64,000 nucleotides of DNA, taken from assembly GCA_016801845.1 (NCBI GenBank), contig CM028912.1:21851501-21915500 (forward strand), in the 5' to 3' direction. The notes beneath the pieces were generated by a model. The model ran no database searches. It had not been told where the DNA came from and was given only the letters and a program-made list of their open reading frames with translations. This document shows, in pieces, positions 50,662-61,781 of this stretch. Position 1 is the stretch's first letter. Each line of letters starts with the position of its first letter. Both the position numbers and the translations under genes were made by a program. This DNA is from Polydactylus sextarius (Eukaryota > Chordata > Actinopteri > Polynemidae).

Positions 50662-53521
50662 GAGTACAAAAAGATTTCTGGGTCTCTTCATAGATCTGCT
50701 GCTCAGCTAAACTGGCGCAGTGACTTGAGGCTGTCCTTGGAGAAAGCAGCTCTCTGACAAAAAGATTTTCTGGACCAAAGAAGTCTTGAGAAAACCATGA
50801 ACCTCATCACCAGGGTGAACCCTGCTGGTGGCAGCATCAGGCTGTGTGGATGTTTCTCAGCAGTAGGGAAAAAGGAGACGAAGTAGAACGAAGACATACC
50901 TGGTCTTCTGAAGTGTTGAAGGTGTTGGACTGTATTGAAGATTCACAAACCAACTTACAACCAAAACCACACAGGAGTAGCTGTTGACCCAAGATCCCTG
51001 AGGGGCCCATTGAAACCTCTGACTAATTGACCCAGTCAAACTTGGGAAGATCTTCAGGAAAAAGTCAGGAAATCCATAAATCCAGTTGTGCAAAGCTCTC
51101 GTTATAACCAAGAAGAGTGATCTGTAAAAATCACTTTAGCAATGTACTGAGTGAAAGTTATAGATGTGTCAGTGTTAACAGACTTTGATGTTATTGAGTG
51201 TAGCTTAAAGAGAGAAAAAAATAATCTAAATGATTTTAGCAAAAGGCTGCAACAAAATGAAGTCTGACATTCTCTGAATCCACAATATTTCGGTGACACG
51301 TGGTAAATGTAACACATAATTATTTCTCATGTGTATTCTGCTAATGGATAAGATATAAATGTAATCCTTCCTTTCTTTGATGGTAAAGCACATGGTGAGG
51401 CTGCACCCTGGTTTCTGTGTGTGGGGTCTCTATTGGAGATTTAAAATTCTTTGAACTTCACTGTAAAATGTTTTGAATGCACAGACAACAGTCCAGTAAA
51501 TGTGTAGCTCCTCATAACTTATCACAACAACTTTTTATCCTGTCAGCTGACCTTAACTTTCACTCCTGTTCTATCTGACCCTGTAGCTGTGTCCGTCACC
51601 ACTCCCAGGTGCTGTTTTGTGCATGAGGGTTGCTGGTAAAACTGGATGTGTTATAGTCAAAATGATGAGGTCCAAATGCATGACCCTGGTGTAAGGAGTA
51701 GTTTTTTTTTAAAGAGAAAATAATATTTTGTTTTTCTTTCTTCTTGTGACTCTCAGCCCACATGGACCCAGTGCAGAAGCTCTTCTTGGACTCTATACGC
51801 ATGTACTCATCAAGAAGCCAGTAAGTTGCAACATTTAATTTCTCAACTGTTGTTCTGTTGTTAGATGTACTGGGGTTGAAACCCGTCTGCTGCTCTAGTT
51901 AGTGTGTTTGGTAGCAAAGTGGTATACGGGGTGTTAGGTTAAATGAACCCTAAACTTGTAAATGATCAGAATTATAGAAAAATGAACACATTCGACTGAT
52001 GTCTGATCTGTTGCAGGACTTCTGGGGGGTTAGTGGATGTAGATTCAGAGTATGAGAAGGCTCTGGCAGAAGAAATAGCAAAGCTGCAGAGACTCTATGG
52101 CGGTGGAGACCTCACATCTTTCCCAGAGTTCAAATTCACAGGTGAGTCAAGTTAAGCTGCCTATTGAAACTGAGTAAATTACTGAGTAAACAGCTGTAGA
52201 TTTCCTGCTGTGAACACCTGACGACTGGTTACAGATGAAGTTCTTTAACTCGTGAACTAAAAGGCAACAACAAAATATGTTTTATGTTCACCAACGGTAA
52301 TCTGGGAGTCCCTGTGTTCATGTTGAGTTAGAGAGCTTCAGCAACCAACCATGGTGACGGCTGCTACAACCTACATCCATAAACCAACCAATCAGACTGC
52401 ACTGAGCAGTATTTCTCTGGTTAGATCAGCTCCATCCTGTCTTGTTTCATGCTGTTTGGTTGCATTGACTCAGTTATGTGGCCAAAGACAGAGCAGCACA
52501 GCCAGATGGTGTAAGAGGAAGATAGATTTATACTCATCACCCATTCACTGCACTGTTTGACACAATCTGATATACCAGATTAGACCTAGATAACTTTAAC
52601 TACTTACTATAACAGTTTACACACAGTACAGTTTTTGTGGATATTCATGTCCTTCAGTGGTTGATTCTTTGTATCTCTTGCAAATGAACTGATTTCAGGG
52701 GGAAAAAAATGAAAATTGCTTTGTTATACAAAACAGTTCAGATAGAAGAAATAAATGAGTAAAATAGTAAGGACATGAAAACTGTAGACAAAAAAAAAAA
52801 AAAAAAATCCTATTCCAGTAAAACTCACCGGTCCACATGGTGGCGCTATCACAACAGCTTTTGACTGCAGCGTTTCACCAGTAAAATGAAGAAATAATTC
52901 TGTCATGTTTCATTTTTGAAACATGTCTCTAGTCATAATTGAATGGAAACAGTAGTGACTGGTTTAAAACGATTGACACACACACACACACTAAAGTTTG
53001 ATATTCACTCATATAAATTCAGTGACATGTAGGTTCAATTATATTTGATCAAATGAATCTGGGAGATTCAGTAAATTGCTTATTTAGCCAAAAATTCAAA
53101 ATGGTGAAAAAAATGTTGCAAAATTGATGTGAAACTTTTTCCTTTAAGCCTGACGGTTGCTAAGATATCAACCAAAAGATTAGGCGGTATCTGACGGCTC
53201 ATTTCTCACCTCATGACATTACCTCTGTAATTCAGTGAAGCTCTGAGTGTAAGGAATTCACAGTTTTAATTTTTTTTTTCATATTGACAATGTTTCACTG
53301 GGATGAAAACAACAGCTTAATATTTAGTTTTGTTACACATGAAACATTAAAATGCAACACCATGAAGTTTACCTGTGTTTTACATGATGACGTTCTATTG
53401 AAAATGAATAGCGGATGATGAAGTTGAGGTTGTAAATACTCCTGCATAATCAGACATGCACTAACAGCTCTGTTCTGTGTCTTTTTCAGAGCCCAAATGG
53501 GATGAAATGTCCCCGAAGTGA
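42424..53521 (+). CDS. Chimeric gene: ndufv3-like 5' exons joined to ATP synthase coupling factor 6 (ATP5PF-type) 3' exons
   Basis: Exons are 42424-42468, 43872-43968, 48070-49280, 51757-51820, 52017-52141 and 53490-53521. Exon 1 (MAASLLRIGRLGCAK) parallels ndufv3 next door (MATSLLRLGRLSPLK) and looks like a mitochondrial presequence. Exon 2 ends in a Ser/Lys-rich stretch as in ndufv3. Exon 3 is an Ala/Glu/Val/Pro-rich repeat. The last exons encode AHMDPVQKLFLDSIRMYSSR, QTSGGLVDVDSEYEKAL, LQRLYGGGDLTSFPEFKFTE and PKWDEMSPK, the body of coupling factor 6, a peripheral-stalk subunit of mitochondrial F1Fo ATP synthase. Exon 3 is flanked by phase-1 introns, so skipping it gives a clean 120-aa F6-like protein. 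Including it here hits a one-base frameshift near 48581. Function as an F6 paralogue is likely, but the transcript structure is unproven. Confidence 0.8.
42469..43871 (+). other. Intron 1 of the chimeric gene, with (GT)n at 42794-42851
   Basis: 1.4 kb. The GT run is about 58 bp. No other feature was recognised. Confidence 0.7.
45430..45525 (+). repeat. Dispersed teleost repeat fragment
   Basis: 'gctgcagcttggttggaata', 'aaagacctgcagccacacgg' and 'tttgcccacccctggaat' follow a common fish repeat ending 'cctgcagccacaccggccc' and 'gcccacccctg'. It lies in intron 2 of the chimeric gene. Confidence 0.5.
45840..47035 (+). mobile_element. Degenerate CR1/Rex-like LINE, reverse-transcriptase remnant
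   Basis: Frame 46064-46282 reads TYDTISMALHTTCGHLEKQG, then HLLFIDHSSACNTIIPTRLV and SKMSHLGFD. This matches the RT block with FIDYSSAFNTIIP in fish CR1/Rex-like elements. Downstream, 'aaatttgcagacaacataac' encodes a decayed FADD(T) catalytic motif with a broken frame. The element finishes with 'tacagtgacaacaaagacat' and 'tctgattgtg', a typical LINE 3' end. It is frameshifted and inactive, in intron 2 of the chimeric gene. Confidence 0.75.
47190..47345. repeat. Possible DNA-transposon (MITE-like) remnant
   Basis: 'aaggctcatttatgctctac' and 'agaatacgcatatggacaca' resemble ends of Harbinger/hAT-type non-autonomous repeats in fish. No inverted partner was confirmed. Confidence 0.3.
48070..49280 (+). 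CDS. Chimeric gene exon 3: giant Ala/Glu/Val/Pro repeat exon, frameshifted
   Basis: Acceptor CCTAG, donor GAGG/GTACAC. It opens with KKDAKTYFDIEKLVQHKQYE and FPKKE, then an Ala-rich stretch. From about 48345 to 49140 it repeats a 30-nt unit (VAEAAPVVEA or VAEAAPAVEA), often with an extra 12-nt VAEA. At 48581/48582 the unit reads GCCAAGCAG instead of GCCGAAGCAG, one G short. The first frame then changes to a Gln/His/Trp-rich reading, while VAEAAP resumes in the next frame. Length 1211 nt is one less than needed for a phase-1/phase-1 exon. The end, VESAEELVDPAPVVAEAAGE, matches ndufv3 exon 3. Confidence 0.8.
50575..50660. repeat. Compound (GT)n(AT)n microsatellite
   Basis: GT repeats from 50575 pass into a run of about 60 bp of AT ending near 50658. 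Confidence 0.95.
50680..51115 (+). mobile_element. Degenerate Tc1-like transposon fragment
   Basis: 'gctctctgacaaaaagattt', 'tctggaccaaagaagtcttg' and 'ctgctggtggcagcatcagg' with 'ctgtgtggatgtttctcagc' correspond to the Tc1 transposase middle (KHEPSS..., W..., GGGSIMLWGCFS-like in reading order). Several frameshifts destroy it. The family was recognised from DNA wording, so the edges are approximate. Confidence 0.55.
51757..53521 (+). CDS. Coupling factor 6 module of the chimeric gene (three terminal exons)
   Basis: Exons 51757-51820, 52017-52141 and 53490-53521 (TGA 53519-53521). The encoded 72 aa align along their whole length with mature coupling factor 6. The human protein has DPIQKLF, QTSGGPVD and TFPTFKFEDPKF, and this gene has DPVQKLF, QTSGGLVD and SFPEFKFTEPKW. 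No separate start, presequence exon or promoter was seen between 49281 and 51757. The G/CC split codon fits the phase-1 donors at 43968 and 49280. The exons are intron-bearing, so this is not a processed pseudogene. Confidence 0.9.
52142..53489 (+). other. Last intron of the chimeric gene
   Basis: 1.3 kb, AT-rich, with A and T runs near 52791 and 53269. No exon or named repeat was found. Confidence 0.6.
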
Positions 53522-53754
53522 ACCTTTGCACTATGCAACTGATCTTTTCTACTGTCGCCTTGTTTCCTGTGCATCTGTGACCAGTCTGCTTCGATTTCCA
53601 ACGAACCTGTGCATCTCTTTGTCTGTGAATAGAGCTCGTTTCAGTAGCTGGGTGTCTCATGCTGATGGAAACTAAAGCTTTGGATGTACATATGTGGCAG
53701 ACAGAACTTAGAGCTGTGACATGAGCTTTGTGTCGACTGAGTGTGAAGACGAAC

Positions 53755-53760
53755 AATAAA
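53755..53760 (+). terminator. Polyadenylation signal of the chimeric gene
   Basis: AATAAA, 234 nt after the TGA, followed by T/GT-rich DNA that could serve as a downstream element. Confidence 0.75.
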
Positions 53761-53825
53761 TTCCAGTCTCTCTTTGTTGTATTTAAGCCTCTCTTTGTTG
53801 CTGTCAGCGTCACAATTGAACATTG

Positions 53826-55297
<1,472 letters not shown>

Positions 55298-58200
55298 ATG
55301 GCGACCTCCCTGCTGCGATTAGGGCGACTGAGTCCTCTGAAGGTAACTTCACATAAATTATGTCCTAAACAATATAACGTGCTTCAGGTGGAGTCTCCAC
55401 GGTGGCGGGGGACAGCGTAGAGGTTGTCCCCGGGGCAGCAGGCTCTCTGTTCGGCCGCTGGTTGTTCCTTGCTCCGCTGACCCTGACACTGCTGGAGGAG
55501 ACGGTGGAGCTGGAACACGGAGTAACACCGAGACACTTTATAACAACCAGCAGCTATGAAACCTGTTAGTGACAGTGGGTACGGTCATGTAACTGTGTCA
55601 CCGTCTCTGTGTGCTGGCTCTTTATGTTATATTTATTGTGACTGAATTAATCCTGAAATACTGGTCGACACCAGTAGCGACACCTAGCAGTGGGCAGAGT
55701 CCATTTATGTTGAGGTTTAGCTGATTTTAGCTTGTTTCTGTGGAAAAAAAAAAAACTGCTCAGTCAGGAGTTAATCACTTCTATACAAATATCAGTTAAA
55801 GACTCAGTAGGGTGACACAGCATTTTTATTAAAACCACAACTTCTCCTTCTATAACAGCTGACAGATCTTAGACAGATCTGTCAGACAGACAGAGCTGAC
55901 AGATCAGATGTTAGAATCACACTCACCATAACTATACAGTACACAAAAAATATGAGTGGCTGAGTGAAGCATTGTCAAGACTCGTTTGTCAGGAATGTGA
56001 ATATCCTGTTTAGTCTGTATTGTCAGATGAAACTGACACCTATCATACGACTGTATTTTTAGAAATGTTTGCACTATATGGTGATCGATCTTGGGGATAT
56101 TTCTGGTGTCTCCTCCAGTACTCGTCCAAAGTCTGAGCTTCCATCACAATGTAGTTGTCACTTTCTGTCTTTTATGAAACTGATGCAAACTGAGTGAACA
56201 TTTACAAAACATGGAGAAACAGAGTTTTGTATCATTTGTTTGTTTTTCTGCCGTCACGTTTCTCTGTGTTGTGTGGATCCATTAGACCCAGTCTCAGACG
56301 TGAAAACTAATTTAATACTAAAAGATCTGTCAAATATACTTGGTTGGGTGTTAATTTACCTGAGCAGCCCAGTGTGAAGAAGTCCCTGCTGCTGCTCTGT
56401 CAGCTGTAGGTTATTAACACTGACTGACTGAATGAACCAAGACCCAAGACAAATCCACACCCACAGTTCATTATCGCATTAGTTTTGTAGGAGAAATAAG
56501 AATAAGAAATAAGTTTATGTTTATGTTTAGCCAGTGTTTCAGTCTGATGCTTTTACTGGCCCCAGTCCATCAGTACTGGTGTAGACATTAGCCTTTATGG
56601 TTCAGTTTGTACAGAGAATAATGCTTGTGGTAATTAAACAACAGTGTCATCCCACTGCAGTGTTTACTCAGGTTCCATCAGTATCAGATTTTTTTTTCTC
56701 TTTTAAATTAATACAGACATCATCCCTACAACCAGTGATCCAGGATCAGTTTGGACAATGAAATGAAATTGTATTAAAAATGAAATGTGTTAGATCTGGT
56801 GTTATTATAAGACATGTTGGTGATGTCAGTTTAATATGTAGATCAGTTCCAAATATGTCACAAAACTTTTTCGATTCAAAACTCATGATGAGTCTGATAG
56901 CTTTTAATAGACAGTTACAGTATCACCATGGTGATCTTCATACACAGCACACCTTGGGATCCAATACAAAGTCATCATAAGCTTGGGCAGGGTCAACATG
57001 AGTGACTGACCACAGTTCAGTCAGGATGTTTATCTGTTCCCTGAGTGGAAAACCAACAGTAGTAATAACTGGGATGTTCATTTTCAGGAGACAGATCACT
57101 AGTTGAGCTGTGCGGGGTTTTATTATTCACGTTTAACGTTGATGGTAATGGTTTTGTGTTGTGCAGTGTCTCCAGGTGGAGAGATGGGCCGTCCTGAGGA
57201 GTTCCTCAGCTGTTTCTTTCTGCACTAAGGCTGAGGAGCCAGTGAAGCCAACCAAAAAGAGCAAGAGTAAGAGTAAGGCCTGATCCTGTCACCTTTGTAG
57301 AGTTTGAAGTGTCATTGATGAGTTTATATTGTGCATTAATGATGTTTGAAATATTTTTTCTATTCATCCATAATATTACCATAGCTGTATGTGTTTAAGG
57401 TTTAACAGGTCACTTTTTCTTACAGCCCAGAAATGTGCCATAAAGTCTAAAGTTTCTCTCCCCTCCAGTCTTATTCTACCCAGAATAAATCAGATGAAAT
57501 TCCTTTGTGTGTTGCTGATTGGGTCATTGTAATAATAAATCCTCTGACAGTATAAATAAGGTGAAATGTGCAGTATGAGTCAATTTTGTGTGACAGTTAT
57601 TACATTTTTTCAATTTTGTGCCATTTAAAAAAAAAAAAAAAAAAAAAAAAAGGGAAATTCCAGGTATTGCATATTTGGGTGCAGGATGAAATGTTATCCA
57701 TCTTAATTACTGTCAATGTTTGCTATTAACTAGTCTTGTCCCATTTACCACTTTCTTCAGCCGCAGAGGCTCCAGATGAGAGAGCAGCCTTGCTAGCCTA
57801 CAAGACCGCAGTTGCCTTCCCAGTTAGGTTTTCACAGCCCGAGGTTTTCACAACACAGTCTCTAGGTGCAGTCGAGCCAGCGCCCGGCGTCACTGCGACC
57901 ACAGAAACAGCAGCAGCTGCAGCTACTGATATTGCCGCCGGTGAACCAGCTGCAGCTGTGGAGCAAGAGGTAGAGACTCCAGCTGCCTCCTCACATTCAC
58001 CACCCAGTCCAGACATTGCTCAGGTCATTGCTGATTCACCTCCACCAGTGGTTGAAGATGTAGCAGCAGAGCCCCTGGTCACAGCCAGTGAAACAACAGC
58101 ACCAGATGACACTCCAGTGACAGCCTCCACCTCAGAAGATTCAGTCCCACCCACCACAACTTCCCCTGAGCCTGCTGATCCAGCAGCTGATGGATCATCA

Positions 58201-61067
58201 ACATCCTCCTCATCCAGTGACTCAGATTCTGACTCTGACTCTGACTCCGACTCCGACTCTGAGGACGAGAAATCAGAAGTGAAGCCTGAAACCAAGACCT
58301 CGTCACCGGAGGTGGCAGAAGTCACTGTGGAAGGAGAAGCAGAAGTTGCTGAGGTCACATCAGAGGTGAAGAAACACACGGCTCAAGATGAGAGTGAAGT
58401 CACGCCAGGACCTGAAGATACTCCAGCTGCACAGGAGACGACTCCAGAGGCAGAAGCAGCAACCGTCAGCCCTGAGGAGTTAGTGGACTCCGCCCCTGAG
58501 GTGAGCACGGCTGCGGGAGATGCTCCAGATGTTGCTGTCACCAGTGCCAAGGATTCAGCTGAAACCACCGCTGCTCCTGTGTCTGGTGATCAGGCTGTGG
58601 AGGAGGCTGCCCCAGCAGCAGAAGCAGTAGAGACATCTGGTGTCAGCTCTGAGGAGATAGTGGACTCTGCCCCTGAGATCTGTACTGCCACAGAAGATAG
58701 TATGGAGGGTACTGTCACCAGCTCTGAAGATGCAGTGAAAGTTGCTTCAGAAGAGAAAACAAGTGATGTAGAAACTCCACCTGAAGCTGAAGTGGCAGCT
58801 GTAGAAAAAATCCAAGCCGATGCCCCTGTTGAAACCACAGAGCCTGCCTCCGCTGAAGCCCCCGTAGAAGCTGAAGCTGCTCCCACTGAAGCTAAAGTAG
58901 AGATTGTTCCTCCTGAAGCCGCTGAAGCTGAAGTTGTTCCCACTGAAGCGGCTGCTGAGGCTGCAGCTGAAGCGTCCGCCCCCGTGGACAGCGCTGAGGA
59001 TCTGGTGGACCCTGCTCCACTCGTAGCTGACGCTGCAGGAGCAGAGCTGCAGGCGGAGCTCCCACTTGAACCATCTGAGGGTACACACTACACCACCCTT
59101 CCCCCCCAAATCTCTATTTCACCCTTTCTTCTTTACGGATCTTTGAAATAGCCATACTTGTCTGTCTTTACACATTCTGTGTTTTGTTAAGAGGTTAACA
59201 ACATCAACTTCCTCACATCCAGTAGTTGCTGTAGCTTTTGTTGGTCTTTAGCCATCATCCCTGGATTCTTTTTCAACGGCCTCTAGTGCTTTGATGCATC
59301 ACTGTTACGTTTAACCCTTCATTAAACTGGTTTCAGTTGGTTGTTTTGCATGACGTGTACATGTTTTAACCCATGCTTGCAGGGATTTTCGGTGCATTTC
59401 TTGTCTTTGTGCGTTCCTGCATTTTGCTGATTCTGGAATGTTGCCTTTGCTAGAACTCAGCAAACTATTATTTAAAACACACCTTTCTTTGACCCACCCA
59501 CACAGCTATGTTGTCTCTGTGTATGATCATTGCTTATTGCATCCTGTGACACTAATCCTGCTCATGTTTCTGTTTTCTTGCCCTCCTTTTGTGCTGCTGG
59601 AAACTACCACCTGTCTTTTCCTTCACTTCCTCCTGCCTCTCCACTCCCAGAATATTTCACTTGTACTTTGTTCATTTTGACATATTTTTCACTTCTGCTC
59701 ATTCTGCTTGTTTTCATAACGTTACTGTTTGTATTGAATGTGGTTCACATTTTCTGGGCTAATGTTAAGGTTACAGGTCAAGGTGTTTTGATGCGATGGT
59801 GTCTGATAATGTTATTGATAAGGGTAATGTTAGAGTTGACGTGGTCATGGTGAAGATGTGTTCAACCTCGTGTCCGTGACAGCGGCTGGATGAGCAGATG
59901 TGGGAGTGGTCGGATTCAGCAGACGGATTTTAGGAAGCAGGATCACAGATCACTGAGATGTTGTTAAAAATGAATATGCTCATACTGGTAGTGTGAACAT
60001 CTGACCGGTGTCGATCTGGTTAGTGGTTATGAGCCGACATTTAGGCTCGTGAATATTCCTGTAACGACAACCCAACACGTCTCTGAGCAGCTGGGATTCT
60101 GCTTCCTGGAACAACTCTCCTCACTTTGGTTATTAATTTCACCACTTGGTCATTTCTCTCTCTCTTTTTAAAGAAAAAAAAAATCTGTTGCAAATCTGTT
60201 GTTCACTTGAAAACCTTTGGGATAAGAGCTGCAGTGATTAATCAAAGAATGTAAATATGTTGTGAACTGTGTTTTTCTCTGATTGTGGATGTGGATGATT
60301 TTTTTTCCCCTTCTGTCTTATATGTTGTTTATAACAGCATGTAGAGGAGTTTTCCACCCAGATTTACAAGGAGAAGTGAATTAGTATCACAGAACATTAC
60401 ACATTTGTGTCAAAGCATCGAGGCTTTGTTCAAAAAACAAAACGCACACGCTATGATTTTGTCTTGTTGCCCTTTATGAGCAGTCATTCCATGCGTGCCT
60501 CTGGCAGTATTATTCTTGTAGTATGGGCTATCTTTACTGCCTGCAAGCACGTTTAGCTTCACATGCTTTCTTCCCACAAACATGCTCCTTGAGGCTTTTC
60601 ACACCAGTGTGTCTCCACACTCTGTTGGGGGTAATGTGTCCTGCCACCGTAGGAAACGCTCCACTATAAACCACCTTTGTCAACATGTGTGAATACGTAA
60701 ATGTGTGGTCCCTTCAGAAACCTTTCAGTATATTTTCAAAGCAAGCCATATTTTTGTTCTCTGCAGTATTACGTTTGGCTAACCGTGTGTTATTTCTGTT
60801 TTAATGCATGAACAGCAGGAAGATTTCAGATACTAATCTTTGCACCGGAGGTAAAATTCTTACAGACTCTTCTGTTTTTCCTCTCCTCCCGCAGAGGCTG
60901 CAGCAGCAGCACCACCTCCAGAGCCCGAGGAGCCGTTTGACAACAGCACTTATAAAAACTATCAGCACCACCAGTACAACCTGTACACATTCTCTGACAT
61001 GGATCTAGAGATGGCCAAGCATCGTCTCCCTCAGCCCTCCTCCGGCAGACCCTCACCCAGACATTAG
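55298..61067 (+). CDS. ndufv3: ndufv3, mitochondrial complex I accessory subunit (flavoprotein 3), complete
   Basis: Exons are 55298-55342, 57167-57266, 57761-59080 and 60895-61067, giving 545 aa with exon 3 or 105 aa without it. Human NDUFV3 is also made as long and short (about 108 aa) forms by use of the large exon 3. Exon 1 is MATSLLRLGRLSPLK, a likely presequence. Exon 3 has the Ser/Asp tract SSSDSDSDSD typical of the long form. Exon 4 carries the conserved core EEPFDNSTYKNYQHH, YTFSDMDLEMAKHRLPQPSS and GRPSPRH. The short core sits in the NADH-oxidising N-module with NDUFV1 and NDUFV2. The 5' neighbour at 42424 is a partial paralogue. Confidence 0.93.
55343..57166 (+). other. ndufv3 intron 1
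   Basis: 1.8 kb. It has an 11-bp inverted repeat at 55859-55885 (CTGACAGATCT / AGATCTGTCAG). No exon was recognised. Confidence 0.6.
57761..59080 (+). CDS. ndufv3: ndufv3 exon 3, long-isoform exon
   Basis: 1320 nt, intact and phase 1/1. It opens AEAPDERAALLAYKTAVAFP, has an acidic Ser/Asp tract, and continues Ala/Glu/Pro/Thr-rich. It ends VDSAEDLVDPAPLVADAAGA followed by ELQAELPLEPSE. This end is shared with the chimeric gene exon 3, but the long VAEAAP repeat is absent. Disorder is expected. Confidence 0.9.
59081..60894 (+). other. ndufv3 intron 3
   Basis: 1.8 kb with pyrimidine-rich DNA. The frames at 59438-59853 have no recognised similarity. Confidence 0.6.
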
Positions 61068-61187
61068 AGGAGCTGACACTGGCTGCACATCTTTAAAGAG
61101 AGAAAGCGAGAGATGTTGTCCCTCTTCATGTATGATTACCTGCCCCACCTGTCAGAGCATGAAATACGCTGTGTAAAACGTCATATT

Positions 61188-61193
61188 ATTAAA
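61188..61193 (+). terminator. ndufv3 polyadenylation signal
   Basis: ATTAAA variant signal 121 nt after the stop. No AATAAA is closer. Confidence 0.6.
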
Positions 61194-61599
61194 GTGTACG
61201 AATAGGAAACAAGTTGTGTTCTCTCTGGTATGGTTCTGTTTTGTCTTACATAAAGGAAAAGGTGTATAAAGCGACAAGCAGAGATCAAACGCTTTCTTTT
61301 ATGCTGCTTTTTAGCCCTGGGGAAAGGGGGAGGTGGGGGGGGGTGTCATTTGAATAGAGCTGACTGTGCAAGTGGTTTATCTGTAGTTTTATTTTATCTC
61401 CATTTCTTTCTTTTTTTTTTTTTTTCTCCATGTAGACAATGCCCTAATTATCCTGGCTAGTGGCAGCAGGCTGCTTCCGTCGTTATGTCTGCTTGTTAGT
61501 GTGCGCGTGATGATAGAATATGCATAAAGCAGTGTAAAGGTGGAGATATACATAGAAAATGTGTTGTGTAAATGAGGGCAGCCAGTGAATAGCGTTTGC

Positions 61600-61781
61600 G
61601 AGCAAAAAACCCCAGCAGGGTGCAGAGGGACTGGCAGGCAGCGGGACGTCATGTCTCCGCCCATTTCATAAATATTCATGAGCCGAGCGCCCCTGCGTGC
61701 CCTTACGCGATGACGCAACGCGACAACTGCGGGTCCCGATTGCTGCAGCCGCTTGTCAGTGTGACGAAGATTGGCACTCAG
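61600..61781 (+). promoter_or_regulatory. pknox1 promoter and probable 5' UTR exon 1
   Basis: A CpG-rich block begins here and continues to about 62560. A donor CACTCAG/GTAAGC at 61781/61782 ends a likely non-coding exon, since human PKNOX1 also starts translation in exon 2. A CRE-like GACGTCAT lies at 61645. The transcription start is unknown. Confidence 0.55.

Larger units (their letters stand above)
49281..51756 (+). other. Intron 3 of the chimeric gene
   Basis: Its first 50 bases ('gtacacactacacccttccc') resemble the start of ndufv3 intron 3 at 59081, supporting tandem duplication. It also carries a GT/AT microsatellite and a Tc1-like fragment. Confidence 0.7.

Noticed and set aside
51757..53521. 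Processed pseudogene of atp5pf
   Set aside because: Introns with good GT-AG borders are present, the frame is intact, and a normal polyadenylation signal follows the stop.
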